Below, in pieces: positions 12,116-23,681 of a stretch of 64,000 nucleotides of DNA. The notes below the pieces were generated by a model, which had not been told where the DNA came from, made no database searches, and worked only from the letters and a program-made list of their open reading frames with translations. Within the stretch, counting starts at the first letter, position 1. Each line of letters opens with the position of its first letter. This DNA is from Elgaria multicarinata webbii (lineage: Eukaryota; Chordata; Lepidosauria; Squamata; Anguidae): NCBI RefSeq assembly GCF_023053635.1, contig NC_086172.1:126083681-126147680 (forward strand), read 5' to 3'. The translations under genes and the position numbers were made by a program.

Positions 12116-14974
12116 CTTGGCGTGCGTGTGTATACCTCCATGAGGTGTCATGGTGCTAAACGTGAGGTTTCTAACTTTCACAGAAAAAAAGTTGTTTACT
12201 TTTTTAGCGTAATGCAAGCCTATGGGAGGGAAGAAACGGAGCTCCGATCCAGATCCGGAGCTCCGCAGCGGGGCGGAGCGGACATGGGCAGAGTCCGCCA
12301 GAGTGAAGCAGGCTGATCTGAAAATCGTGGATCTGGAAGTGAAGTGGAGTGGGGGGTCCGTGCACACCCCTAACAGACGCCATTTTGGGCGATTGGATGG
12401 GGTCTACCGCTTGAAGCGCTTTCTGCCCGAGGAGTGCCTTTAATCTACCAGCTCTATTCTTTCGAGCCTGGCTAGAAAAAGATATACAATGCCTGCTGGA
12501 CTCAACGACGTGGGTTTCCCCTAGGCACAGGAGGCAGAGAGTATGCCCGTCGGACGGTGGCAGCTTACTGTCACCTTGGACGCATTTAGTAAAAGGGGCC
12601 TTCAAGGCCATGTGCCTGAAGGATGCTAACAAGGTCTAAAGTTGTTGTTGTTGTTGTTTTTAGGAGAGATGAAGGGGACCACGGCGAGAAGACGAAGAAA
12701 ATGAAGAAAAAATGAAGATGAATTTTCTAAGCAAGTAGGTAAGTAACTCAAATCCCAACAAGGCAATGCTGACGGCAGTCAGAGAGGAACTGAGGGATTG
12801 GGTGGGAACACAGATATATACGCATGATGGTGGGGGAGGAGTTCCCGCCCAAATATTTCTCAGCTATTAAAATTCTGATCGAGGCTCCACGCAGGCACAG
12901 AGCCCCATTAAGTGTCATGCACAGAGACCATGAAGAAGAACCACTATTCCTCTTTTTAACTGTTAAACCATGGCAGAAAACCAGAATAGTTTGCGGAGGC
13001 TTCTGGTGTCTCCTTGCTGGGCCCAGCCAAAAGTAGCAGCGAAAAGTTCTAATGTAAGTTTGGTGCAGAAGGATGTTGCAGAGATGTATGCAAGAAAGGG
13101 ACCTGAGGTTGATGTCAGAGCTGGGGGCACCAGGGGTGTTGGGTCTCTGACTTCATCCCAAGGATGCTGGTTTTTGGTCTACTCAATGCACCATAAGAAA
13201 GCAATTCCAATATTTCTAAAGAATTCTTTATTCATTATCTCGTACTCAATTCCCAGCCCTCAGTGCAGTTCTTTTTCCTTCCGTCGTGGTTCCCTTCTCT
13301 CTCCTGGGTCCTACACAGGACAAACATCTCAGAACCTAAACTAGCAGTTAAAAGGGTGCAATACATCCCCCTTTACTATACTAACAAATATTATATAAGT
13401 TGATGACCAATGTAATAAAGTCCTGAAATGCTTTTGGTGGCTTTCCGTCTTGGCAACTTCTCAGCTGTCTTCTCAGCTGAAACGTCCAAATCTGAATAAG
13501 GATCAAACTTCTACGCACCTTGTTTTGTTGTGTATAATTTGGACAATTTCCATTTGCCCCATTTCCTACCACCACTAAATATTATAGAACATCTCATGAT
13601 CTATTTCAGTTCAATATTTAGATTGTCCCTTTCTAACCCTTTGTGGAATTTATATACTGCTACATATAGAAAAAATTCACCATAGGGACCAGTCCTATGG
13701 CTCCTAGACAGTATTTGGGGAGGGGGGGAACAGGATTTTTCAAATTCCTGGATCAGAGGTGGGAGGGAGCACTCCAACCTCAGACTCAAGCATCTGAATT
13801 CCCCTCCGCCTTGCAACTAGCATGGAGGGGACCACGCTGGCTCCCTCTCTCAAGTCACAAAAGCAACCTGAGAGAGGAGGGAAAGGAGGGCAGTTTGTGG
13901 GCAGGAAGGGGACCTCCAGTCTCCCCAGCCTCCTTCCCAACTGCTCTGCAGAGCCCCAGCTAGATGGGCGAAAATGGCTGTTTAGCAAAAATGCTAAGCA
14001 GGAGGAGCACAAACCGGAAGCTCTGAGCTGGAAGCCTGTCAGTCTCGGAGTTCAAAGGCTAGTGGGCATCTTGATAGGTATGCTACAGATGTCAGGTATG
14101 CTTTATTGTGGATTCCTGCATTGAGCAGGGGGTTGGACACGATGGCCTTAAAGGCCCCTTCCAACTCTACTATTCTATGATTCTAGGATTGCACCCTTCG
14201 TCACTGCAAGGGTGTATGAGAGGTGTGCATGCTTTCACACAAAAACACACCCTCTCCATCCATTCACTTTCACACACACTGTTTGCAAACGGCTGGCTCG
14301 AGCATGTGTACATGCACAAGAATAGATTCACATGCACCCTCAGCCCCCATCCAAACTGAACAATGGGACGGGGTGTGTGGTGTTTGTAGACTCTTCCTGC
14401 TCAACCCATTGGTGGGGAATGGACTTCAGCTAAAGACTTCATTTATCTGGAATGCAGCCCCATTTCCCCAAGGCGCAGCTGTTCTGCTCAGCTGTTCCCT
14501 GCTGAAGCTCAGTGGTGCGTAGGGGGGGGGGGGAGAGACTTTGCAGGAAAAAATCCCGAAGCATTACATCAATGGGGAGAAGGCTAAACGTCACCTTTCC
14601 CAGGGTCCCCCATGTTACACAGCTGCTGAGTAATAGGAGAAGAAGACTGCAGCCACACCACTTTTGCCAACTGCAGGAGGAAATGCCACTGATCACATCA
14701 ACTTAGACACTGGACTGGAAGAGGCCCGGGAATAGAGCATTGCCCACCTGTGAACACTATTGTCTCCATCAGTCATGTAAGCAAAGCTAAGCAGGAAGCT
14801 AGCCTAACCTCACTGGGGAGCACTGTGTGTGTGGGGGCACTAATGATAAAGTCATCAGTATCATTGCTGAAAGACATCTAGCTAGAATAGTGTGAATTCA
14901 CTACTTACCATAACTAGGTAGAACTAGGGAACAGAGTTGCAGTTATTTAAAAAATGCCAATGTTTATGCAGCTG

Positions 14975-15201
14975 ATTCCATTGTCGTACTACTCTAACAG
15001 TCAGGACGTTTTTCCTGATGTCCAGCTGGAATCTGGCTTCCTTTAACTTGAGCCCATTATTCCGTGTCCTGCACTTTGGGAGGATCAAGAAGAGATCCTG
15101 GCCCTCCTCTGTGTGACAACCATTTAAGTATTTGAAGAGTGCTATCATGTCTCCCCTCAATCTTCTCTTCTCCAGGCTACACATGCCCAGTTCTTTCAGC
15201 C
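14975..15201 (-). mobile_element. CR1 fragment in the ADAM copy 2 downstream flank
   Basis: This is the 3' region of CR1 in reverse orientation ('attccattgtcgtact' to 'cagttctttcag'). Compared with the fuller copy in unit 4 (35479-35871), its distal part and some neighbouring unit sequence have been deleted, fusing CR1 directly to 'gtttatgcagctg'. The identical fusion is present in unit 3 (27361-27587). Confidence 0.8.
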
Positions 15202-15259
15202 TATAAGGACCGCCAGAACGTATAGGAAAATATTTCTCTCTTGTGGATAAACTGAAGAT

Positions 15260-15265
15260 TTTATT
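15260..15265 (-). promoter_or_regulatory. Polyadenylation signal, ADAM copy 2
   Basis: AATAAA on the minus strand about 106 bases past the stop codon, conserved in position with copies 1, 4, 5 and 6. Confidence 0.7.
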
Positions 15266-15370
15266 GTGAAATGAAAGCAACAGGAAACCAGTTTAAATAA
15301 CATCAATTCAAAATTTGAATAAATAATTTACATCTAATTCTGCATTATTCTCCCCATATTTTTGGGACAC

Positions 15371-17566
15371 TTAATAAGTTGTTCTCTGGGGATTTCCTTC
15401 CTCTGTTGTTTTCGTAGGAGAGATTCTGGAACTCAGTCTTTTAAACTGGTGCTTCAGGACACTCCTATAATATACACCCAGGCCAAGAGCTAAAGTGGCA
15501 GCAAAAAGGACAGATACAGTTCCTACAATAATTTGTGGAATGACAACGCTCCTTTGATCAAAAGCAGGTCCACTGTCAATGCTACCACCGTAGCCTTCCA
15601 TAAGACAGTCAGGAGGCGCCCAGCCATAATCGCAATGGCAATGTTTGCGGTTGTTGCATTTCCCACGATTATGGCACTTTGTGACATCACAATCATACTT
15701 CAAGAGAGACACGGACACACATTTCCTCTTAATGCACATCATGTCAGTGCCGCAAGGAGTTCCATCTATCACTGCCCCAATATCAGCAATCTCCATTCCG
15801 CTGTGGTAGTCTATACTCCAGCATTTTGTATTGCCAATACGTGTTTGGATTATGGTACTGTGGTCCTCCAAAGAAGGCAAGCTATGCACATTTTCACACT
15901 GGATTCGGCCACACAGGATATTATTTTTATGACATTTATTAAAGGTTCCATGTCTAAGGCCACAGTTGCCAAAGCGATCACCTTGAGAATTCAGTACTCT
16001 GAAACAACTCTCTGAAGCAACTGTTGCTTGATTGCCAAAGATGGCTTTGCACTGCTTGCTGTGGGTAGTACACAGCCCATGATAACAATATCCATTAGCA
16101 CTGCATGGGGCACCATCTTGTACATAAAGGTCTTCAGGGCACCATGCTGAAGTCCCATTGCAGAATTCAGGGAGATCACAGGCGCTAGTCTTCCGTCTGC
16201 AAATAGCTCGGTGTAGGCGATAATGACAATGGTGGCAACACTCTCCAATATTACAATCAGCACCTGGACGCAACTTACAATTAGATAGGCAACATAGATC
16301 CAAATCGCACTCAGCTTTTGAACCACAGTCACATTGCTCACCCTTTTCCACTATTTTGTTGCCACAGAATTTCGATTTATACATTTTCTTAGGTTTTGGT
16401 GGAATTAACAAGCAAGGAGTGTTCCTATGTGGATAATAATCCATGTAACTGCAATTGCTAAACTTATCTGTGTTTTCTTGAAATGCAGCCATAATGCAGT
16501 CTTTTTTCTCACAATGACAGTATTTGACGTCATGTCTCATTCCAAGCAAATGTCCCAATTCATGGGCAAATGTGTTAGAAAACAGGAACAAACTAGAAGT
16601 CACATATGATTCAACAGCAGCTCCATAATCGTTATGACAAATTGTTCCTACGTATGCATATCCAAGCGAAATTCCAAATGTTTTATATATAAATAAGTGA
16701 CCAGCATCATTGTTTAGCCGTGGAAGTAATGAAATTTTCCTCCAATGACAGAAAGAATTAAGTGTGACCACAATGCTGTCATTGATTTCTATGAGGTTCT
16801 TTGCTGACCAGATCTCCAGACCAACCACAGATATCTGAAGAGAAAGTGGCTCATAAAATGAACTTGCAGTATGGATGACATTCAGAACTTGTGTAGCAGT
16901 ATAAGTTTCATTTCTGCCAAACTGCACATATCGCTCATGTTCTACCACAACTGCCACCTTGACATACCTGGTATGTGACCACCAGTCTCTTCTGGAAGCC
17001 CTTCTGTCCACTACATTCTCTGTTTTCTGGATCACGGTGTCTTGAAGACTTTGCTCTTCCTCCGTTAGCCCACATCTCAGACGGACGGCGCCCGACTTTT
17101 CTTCCAACCGATACACCACATGTTGAAACGTAAGAGATGCCTGGACAGGTTCAATTTCATAGGTCTCATTTTCTAATCGAAGCAGACCCCTGAGTCCCCC
17201 TGAGCAAGTGCTGAGGGTGACCAAAGAGGAAGGCGTTCCTTCTACAGAACCAAGGTAGAAACAGTCATCCCTGATAAATGGGTAGTCCACCTGGAGTTCC
17301 CCCTCTATATTATAGGTGAAGACAGGGAAGTGTTTAGGGATGAATCCCTTCTTCTGCCTGAGGTGCACCATGTGGCTTTTCCCCTCAACGTGTACCAGAT
17401 AGTTGACATGATGAGGCTCCTGTTGTCCATACCTGGGGGTCAGTTTCCTTGGGATGGTCACTTCATAAGAGGCATACCTAAACCCCTGAGGTGGTATCTG
17501 ACCTGCAGTTTCATTCATGACATTCCATAAGATGAGCAGCAGCAGCCTGGTAGAAATGTTCTCCAT
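15371..17566 (-). CDS. ADAM20/21-like metalloprotease-disintegrin, copy 2
   Basis: This is an intact single-exon ADAM of 731 residues. Residues 1-22 are a signal peptide. The prodomain runs to about 195, with a cysteine-switch Cys at 165. The metalloprotease domain (about 200-395) contains HELGHLLGMRHD at 335-346, all three zinc histidines and the catalytic Glu present, and the CIM Met-turn at 357-359. The disintegrin domain starts at Cys401, followed by the cysteine-rich domain, an EGF repeat (about 621-654), a membrane span (about 674-700) and a 31-residue tail. It should be a type I membrane sheddase/adhesion protein. The lack of introns and the SYNJ2BP neighbourhood point to ADAM20/ADAM21, which in mammals are testis-expressed. 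The EGF and membrane domains argue against a secreted P-III protease. The start ATG has a good context (GGAAATGG). Orthology to one or other mammalian gene is not decidable here. Confidence 0.93.
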   Translation of the reverse strand: MENISTRLLLLILWNVMNETAGQIPPQGFRYASYEVTIPRKLTPRYGQQEPHHVNYLVHVEGKSHMVHLRQKKGFIPKHFPVFTYNIEGELQVDYPFIRDDCFYLGSVEGTPSSLVTLSTCSGGLRGLLRLENETYEIEPVQASLTFQHVVYRLEEKSGAVRLRCGLTEEEQSLQDTVIQKTENVVDRRASRRDWWSHTRYVKVAVVVEHERYVQFGRNETYTATQVLNVIHTASSFYEPLSLQISVVGLEIWSAKNLIEINDSIVVTLNSFCHWRKISLLPRLNNDAGHLFIYKTFGISLGYAYVGTICHNDYGAAVESYVTSSLFLFSNTFAHELGHLLGMRHDVKYCHCEKKDCIMAAFQENTDKFSNCSYMDYYPHRNTPCLLIPPKPKKMYKSKFCGNKIVEKGEQCDCGSKAECDLDLCCLSNCKLRPGADCNIGECCHHCHYRLHRAICRRKTSACDLPEFCNGTSAWCPEDLYVQDGAPCSANGYCYHGLCTTHSKQCKAIFGNQATVASESCFRVLNSQGDRFGNCGLRHGTFNKCHKNNILCGRIQCENVHSLPSLEDHSTIIQTRIGNTKCWSIDYHSGMEIADIGAVIDGTPCGTDMMCIKRKCVSVSLLKYDCDVTKCHNRGKCNNRKHCHCDYGWAPPDCLMEGYGGSIDSGPAFDQRSVVIPQIIVGTVSVLFAATLALGLGVYYRSVLKHQFKRLSSRISPTKTTEEGNPQRTTY

Positions 17567-17706
17567 TTCCTCTCATAGAAGGCATCTACCAGAGCACCCC
17601 ACACAGTCTCCTTATCTGGGACAGCAAAGCCCCCTGAAGCAGCTGGTTCCAGCTAGGCCTGAAGGAGGTTTGGAAGGGGGCTTCACTGAGATAAAGAATG
17701 AAGGTT

Positions 17707-17734
17707 GTCTCCATAACAACAGTCAATACAGTTA
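17707..17734 (-). promoter_or_regulatory. X-box-like and MYB-like motif pair upstream of ADAM copy 2
   Basis: GTTGTTATGGAGAC (17707-17720, minus strand) and TAACTG (17729-17734), 141 bases upstream of the ATG and identical in spacing to copy 1. Confidence 0.4.
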
Positions 17735-18312
17735 TCTTTAGAATGGGGTGGAGCTTGGAGGATCAAGGATGGAATAGAATGAGGAAGGAATGGCAGCAGA
17801 TGGATAGGAAGGAAAAGATGGCTGAAGGGTGGTTTCTGGAAGGGCTACAGGAAGAAGAGTTACATGTGCCATGAACTTGAGGGCCAAGGATCAGGGAAAT
17901 GAAAGATAATCAAGGAATCTGACATCACAGTAATTGAAGGGGTGTGCCACCATCTCCTGAGGATTTGATACTTGATATACTGGAAGGATATGTACTTTTC
18001 ATACTATCTCTAAGAAGATGAAGACACGACACATGGACAGTAGTAGCCTCCTGTGCTGCCCAGATGATGATGGAATGCAAGATGCAGCAGTATCGGCTAA
18101 GCTGGAGCTGTTCCCAAATCCAGGAATTGAGCTGCCTGCCTGTTCAGGGTAGGGTTGCATTTCCTCTGAAGGGGCAGGTACGAAGTTTGGGGATTCTTGT
18201 GGATTTATCCCTGCCACTGGAGACCCAGAAGAGCTCAGTGGCCCTGAGTGCCCATTACCAACTTTTGTGGATGCACCAACTACACCTGTTGCTGGATAGC
18301 CATGGTGATGCC

Positions 18313-18821
18313 TGTAAGGGTTAAGCGGATTTTGGGACTGGCATGTTTTTTAATGCATGAATTTTATGGTTTTTTATGGTTCTATAGGAGGGAGATAAGA
18401 TCCAGACCAGCTGCGTGAGGGGGAGAAGATGGAGCCATCCAATTGTAACTGTCTTGTGGCCTTGAGTGATTAGCCATCCCGGGTTGAAGTGTGAAGTAAT
18501 TCCTTGCATCAAAGCCGAAGGGAGGGGGAAAATGGAGTAGAAAAGTAGTATAAAGAAACCCTGTGAAAAGAACAGGGAGGTTCGGCTGAGTCTGGTCTGG
18601 GTGACGTATGATCTGTAGTTTTAGTTTTTAGCTTGCTTATTCTGGGTTCTGGTACTGTATGCATGTTTTATTTTTATTCTGTTGAATCCCATGTATTTCC
18701 TACCCTTATCCTGAATAAATGGTCTTAAACCTCATTCTGTGTGAGCTTTGTGTGTCCAAACCAAGGGTCCGTGCTAAATCCAGTCTGAAGCCAGCGGCTT
18801 GCTGGGCGTTCTTCCTTTACA
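18313..18821 (+). repeat. 5' LTR of the Gypsy element
   Basis: It starts TGTAAGGGTTAAGCGG and ends CTTCCTTTACA. It contains a TATA-like 'agtataaag' and a polyadenylation-type 'gaataaatgg' near the end. The primer-binding region would start just after, at 18822. Confidence 0.9.
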
Positions 18822-21800
18822 TGGTGGGTAGCGGTGGGATTCAACACGGATCTGGAGGGATAGGACACTGGTAGGAAAATGGGGATAGCGCCGAGGCATG
18901 GGTTTGAACCCAGGGTGAGCAAGGTTGAGCAGACAGCCGATGATGGCTCAGGACCGTGGAGCAGTAGCTTCAGGTTGGGAGTTGCTGGGGGCGACTTCTC
19001 AGGAAGGGGCGGAAGGGGAGTCCATTCCAGCCACCCTGCAATGGGTGGTGGAGGGGCTGCCTAGCTCCATGGAGAAGACCCGGAGGCGACACTCTGCGCA
19101 GCTCTGGACGCCAGGCGAAGTGCAGGAGGGGACGTGGTATGACGTCCGGCCAAAAATCTCCTTCTCTCAGGGGATAATGGACGGAAACGGCCCGAGCATT
19201 CAGGTCCCTCAACCGCAGGAGATCGGTCAGCCACAGGGGATGGCGGGCAAGGAGCGCTCAGGCAGGAAGGCGGAGGTGGAGAACAACGATGGGAAGATGC
19301 AGCGAATGTATGCCGAATGCCTGGAGCTGATGGCCCGCCACCTGAAGGTGGTGGAAATGGAGAGAGAGGAGTCCCGAGGGCAGTCTCCGGCGGGAGCGGC
19401 CAGGCAGCGGTTTGACCGACGGGCGTTCCCAGTGTATCATGAGGGTGACGATGTAGGGGCTTTTCTGGCACTCTTCGAAGATACCTGCGACGAGTTGGGG
19501 GTTCCAGCAGCCCAGAAGATGAGCCTATTGCGCCCACAGGTCGCCGGGACACTGAGGGAGATGATAGCCACCATTCTGCGGGAGCTGCGGCACGACTATG
19601 GGCTTTTCAAGTCAGTGGCCAAGGAGCAGTACGCTCTTACGGCGGAGCATTGTCGCCAAAAGTTTCGGCAGCTCACCAGGAACCCGAAGGAAACCTTCGT
19701 GGCATTCACCACCTGAATGACGACGGCAATGGAGGCCTGGCTGGAGGCAGAGGGGGTCCGGGACCTCAAGGCGGCTAAAGATCTGATGGCCAAAGAGCAG
19801 CTCTACCGACAGTTCCCCGAAAAGTACGATGCCTGGGTGGGGGAAAAGAACCCCAAAACGCCGATGGAAGCGGCCAAAATGGCGGACCGCCTGCAGGTGT
19901 TTGAGAGGAAAGGAGCTGGGGGAACCCCCTGGGTGGTGGAGAAAGTCCCCGAGCGGCGTCCCAGTGGAACACCCGCAGAGAAGAAGGCGGCCTGGCCCGG
20001 AAAGGAACACAGTGGGAAAGGGAGCACCCCCCAGGCAGCGGCGGCCGGATCCCAAGTGAGCGGGGCATGCTTTTACTGCAAGGAGAGGGAATGTCCTAAG
20101 TTGGCGGCAAAGCAGGCGGGGGCGAGCGGTGGCCCGGCTCCCCGACTGGTGGTGCGTGTGGCGGCGGCTCCGCCGGCACCAGCCTCCCTGTTGTCGAATT
20201 GGAGCGACGACAGCGAGGGAGAAGTGGCTGACCTGGAGTGGGAGTACATGAGCACCGAACCGGTCAGAGTGGCGAAGGCGGCGGCAGGCCCAGAGCAGTC
20301 TGGTTCCTCGTTGGCCATTGCTATGTGGTTGGTGACCCCGGCGCAGCTCCAGTGGAGTCGGAAGAAATTCTGTGAGTGTGTGGTGGTCGATGGGAGACAG
20401 GTGCGGGCTCCAAGAGATACCAGCGCGGATCTGAGCAGCGTACATGTGGCCCTGCTCAAGCCGGAACAAAAACTTTCGGGCCGAACTGTGACAGTAACTC
20501 CCTACGGGGCACCTCCATTTGAGGCGCCGCTGGCCCGAGTAAAGATTGAGTACCGGGGGTGGAAGGGAGAGCTGGTTATACTTACGCATACTGAAGGGCC
20601 AGCTTTCCTCCTGGGAAACGACTTATGCTTTAAAGTTACACAATTGGCCGTGGTTACTCGGGGGGAAGCCGCTAAGCGGAGGGAGGACTCAGGGAGTGAA
20701 CTGGGGGAAGCATCTTTAAATGTATCACCCGAAGTCAACGGGGAAGAGGAAGACCCGGGGCCGGAAAGCCTGGACTCCCCGGAGTTTCGCCAAGATCTTC
20801 AGCAGGACCCTACCCTACAAGGGTGTCAGGAGGCAGCGGTTAGTCCGGCCGAAGGGTGGGGGAAGATGGGGACGGCGGTGTTCACCTGGGAAAGGGGGTT
20901 GCTATACCACTTGTTCTCGCCCAAAGGGGGAGGAGGGGTGGAGAGGAAACAACTGGTGGTGCCTCAGGGGTCGCCGGGGAAAGTATTGGAAGCAGCCCAT
21001 GAGTTATTATGGGGGGGCACCTGGGAATCCGCCGAACCCTAGAGCGGGTGAGCCGAGACTTTTATTGGCCAGGGGTAGCCCAAGAAGTACGGGACTTTTG
21101 TTCCACGTGTGATACCTGCCAGCGAGTAGGGTTTCCCCGGGATCACCCCAAGGCGCCGCTACACCCTTCGCCCATTACAGAAGTACCGTTCGAGAAGATG
21201 GGGGTGGATATATTGGGACCTTTCAGCCCGGCCACCTGGTCGGGGAAGAAGTAGATCCTAACCCTGGTCGATTATGCCACCTGATTTGTGGAAGCGGTGC
21301 CTCTGGCCACTATCTCCGCCCCACAGCTAGCCAAAGCGATGATGACTATTTTTACCCGGTTGGGGGTCCCCAAGGTACTAGTACATGATCTGGGAGGGGG
21401 GTTTATGTCCCAGTTACTGAAGGAGCTATGGAAGCTAACCGGAGTGCAACAATGCACTTCCGTGGCTTATCATCATGAAGGCAATGGGCTGGTAGAGCGC
21501 TTTAATCAAACCTTGGGAAGAATGTTGAAAGCCTACGCTGTTAAACACACCGCGAATTGGGATCAGGCTCTGCCCTATCTCCTTTTTGTGTCCCGAGACG
21601 CTAAAAGTGACAGTTTGGGGTTTTTGGCAAATGAGCTGGTGTTCGGGCGGGAGCTGAGGGGCCCACTGAAGCTGTTGAGGGAGGGGTGGGAAGTTCGGAG
21701 CAGACCCACTCCTGTTTTGGTGGTAGCCTACATGCAAAACTTGCAGAATTTGCTGCAGGAAGTGGGGGAGGCTGCCCAGGAGAACCTAGCCCAGGCTCAA

Positions 21801-23681
21801 CAAACCCAGAAGGGGTGGTATGACAGGAAAGCGCGGCAGCGGGTGTTTCAGGAAGGGGACAAGGTGTTAGTCTTGAAGCCGCTGAAGCCAGAGAAGTTGG
21901 CGGTTCAGTGGGAAGGGCCCCTGGTGGTGGAGAAAAAATTAAATGAGGTTAATTATTTGTTGAGGGTTCCCACTACCCATCGCCGCTCGAAAGTATTTCA
22001 TGTGAACATGATGAAGCCGTTCCAGGAGCGAGCTATGCGAGTGTGCCAGGTGGAAAAGGGGGACCCGACAGATGGAGAAGCTGGGATGGACGTCTTGGCT
22101 AGCTATCAGGGGAAGGAGGGGCTGGCGGACATCCAGATACCGGAGGAGTTGGGACCCCAGCGACAGGAACAGCTAAGGCAGTGCTTGAAGAAGTTTGGGG
22201 GATTATTTTTGGGGCTACCGGGATGAACGTCCCTGGTGACGTATTCTATCGACACGGGGAACCACCCACCGATCCAGTTCCCCCCACATCGGCTGAATGG
22301 CAGGCAGTTAGAGATAGTGAATAGGGAGATCGAGGAAATGCTGGCCATGGGGGTTATTAAGAAGAGCCACAGCCCCTGGTCCTCCCCCCTCGTGCTCGTG
22401 GCAAAGAAGGATGGTTCGATCCGTTTCTGCGTGGACTTCCAGAAACTGAACAGTGTGTCCATGGCAGCAGCTTATCCGATGCCACGCACGGATGACTTGA
22501 TAGAAACACTAGGGAGGGCCAAGTACATCTCCACCCTGGATTTAACCAAGGGATATTGGCAAGTGCCCCTAGATGAGGATGCCGCCTTGAAGTCCACCTT
22601 TTCGACCCCTAGGGGGGCACTATCAGTTCATGGTGTTGCCCTTCAGGCTCTTGAATGCCCCAGGGGGCTTTCAGAAGCTTATGGACCGGGTTCTGGAGCG
22701 CCTGGGGGAGTTTTCATGCGTTTATTTAGATGACGTGGCGGTATTTAGTGACACCTGGGAGCAGCACTTAGAGCATCTCGCCCAGGTATTCGGCCGGCTG
22801 CAGGAGGCCGGGTTAATGGTGAAGGCCTCCAAACGCCAGTTCGGGAGGGGGGAAGTGACGTATTTACAACACCGGGTGGGACAGGGAGCCCTAAAGCCTA
22901 TGGAGGCCAAAGTGGAGGCAATCCAACAGTGGCCCTTCCCGCAAACCAAGAAGCAGGGCCAATCCTTTTTGGGACTGGCGGGCTATTATCGCCGGTTCGT
23001 CCCTAATTTTAGCCAGTTAGTGGCCCCCCTGACGGAACTGTGTAGAAAAAGACAGCCGGTGCGGGTGCAGTGGACAGAGGCTTGCCAGCGGGCGTTTGAA
23101 GGGTTAAAAGGAAAGCTAAAGTGCGCCCCAGTCCTCCGAGTGCCCGACTTCGATCGGCCGTTCGTGGTGCAAACGGACGCTTCCAAGGCAGGGTTGGGGG
23201 CGGTGCTGCTGCAGGAAGGAGATGAGGGACAGCTGCAGCCCGTAGCATTTATAGGCAAAAAGTTGCTGCCGAGAGAAAGGGCTTTGGCTACCATCGAAAA
23301 GGAGTGTCTGTCCATTGTGTAGGCGGTGGGGAAATTACATCCCTACCTATGGGGCCGACCGTTTCAAATACAAACTGACCACTCCCCGCTGTGTTGGCTA
23401 GCCCGGGTAAAGAACACCAACCAAAAGTTGCTAAGATGGAGCTTGGCTCTTCAGGATTATGATTTTACCATCTCTCACATCAAGGGCAAGGAAAATGTTG
23501 TGGCGGATGGGCTGTCCCGAAGTTTCGGCCGGGAGGGGGAAGTTGCGAGTCAGTGTGAAAAACCCCTGCCCCTGCGTGGGCACAAAAGAGAGAATTAAAA
23601 AAGGGGGTCAATGTGTAAATTGGGAAAGGTTAGAGGGAGGTAGGATGGAATTTTTTAGAAATTCCATCTTAGGGGGGAAGG

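Larger units (their letters stand above)
10178..12372 (+). mobile_element. hAT-superfamily element, non-autonomous, 2.2 kb (copy hAT-1)
   Basis: The ends are TAGGCATGTGCTCC and, at the right, ...GTGCACACCCCTA, and the element is flanked by a perfect 8-bp duplication ACAGACGC (10170-10177 and 12373-12380), the hAT hallmark. A related element with the same ends lies inverted at 29894-33553 and a short one at 46324-46974. I find no transposase in this copy. It contains a 127-bp direct duplication (10697-10950), a poly-purine region and a four-register 155-bp tandem repeat (about 11626-12110). It is inserted in the gag-like ORF of the DIRS-like element. Confidence 0.88.
5372..12945 (-). mobile_element. 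DIRS-like tyrosine-recombinase retrotransposon, broken, with nested insertions
   Basis: This is an old DIRS-family element in minus orientation. Reading leftwards from about 12.9 kb it has a 5' region, a gag-like ORF1 with a short Cys-rich stretch (about 12.6 kb onward, resuming left of the nested hAT to about 8.4 kb), a reverse transcriptase with the YLDD motif (about 8.4-7.4 kb), RNase H and the adjoining methyltransferase-like stretch (about 7.3-6.6 kb), and a tyrosine recombinase (about 6.7-5.4 kb). The recombinase end is cut off at the junction with ADAM flank at 5371/5372. The reading frames carry several interruptions (at least five), so it is dead. A hAT element sits inside ORF1 and an L2 tail inside the recombinase region. 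It occurs only in unit 1. Confidence 0.85.
1157..13640 (-). repeat. Array unit 1 (disrupted ADAM copy, DIRS-like insertion)
   Basis: Segment order is A (1157-about 2300), 3' UTR, disrupted ADAM (2757-4952), 5' flank (to 5371), then foreign DNA (5372-about 12945), then C and D (to 13640). The stretch of 5' flank and B segment that lies between 'tactggaagga' and 'ttcctcttttt' in other units is missing here, so the DIRS-like insertion was accompanied or followed by a deletion of a few hundred bases. A shorter D segment, joined to A at 'aaccct/ttgtgg', is shared by the left borders of units 1, 2 and 3. Confidence 0.85.

Noticed and set aside
12970-13180. Plus-strand frame starting MAENQN in the C segment, recurring in several units
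   Set aside because: It is broken or shifted in other units, shows no recognisable family and is overlapped by repeat insertions. I judge it to be chance plus copy similarity.
15371-17566. Could the ADAM genes be secreted venom-type metalloproteases?
   Set aside because: They have EGF, membrane span and cytoplasmic tail, lack introns and sit at the SYNJ2BP locus, all of which point to ADAM20/21-type membrane proteins.
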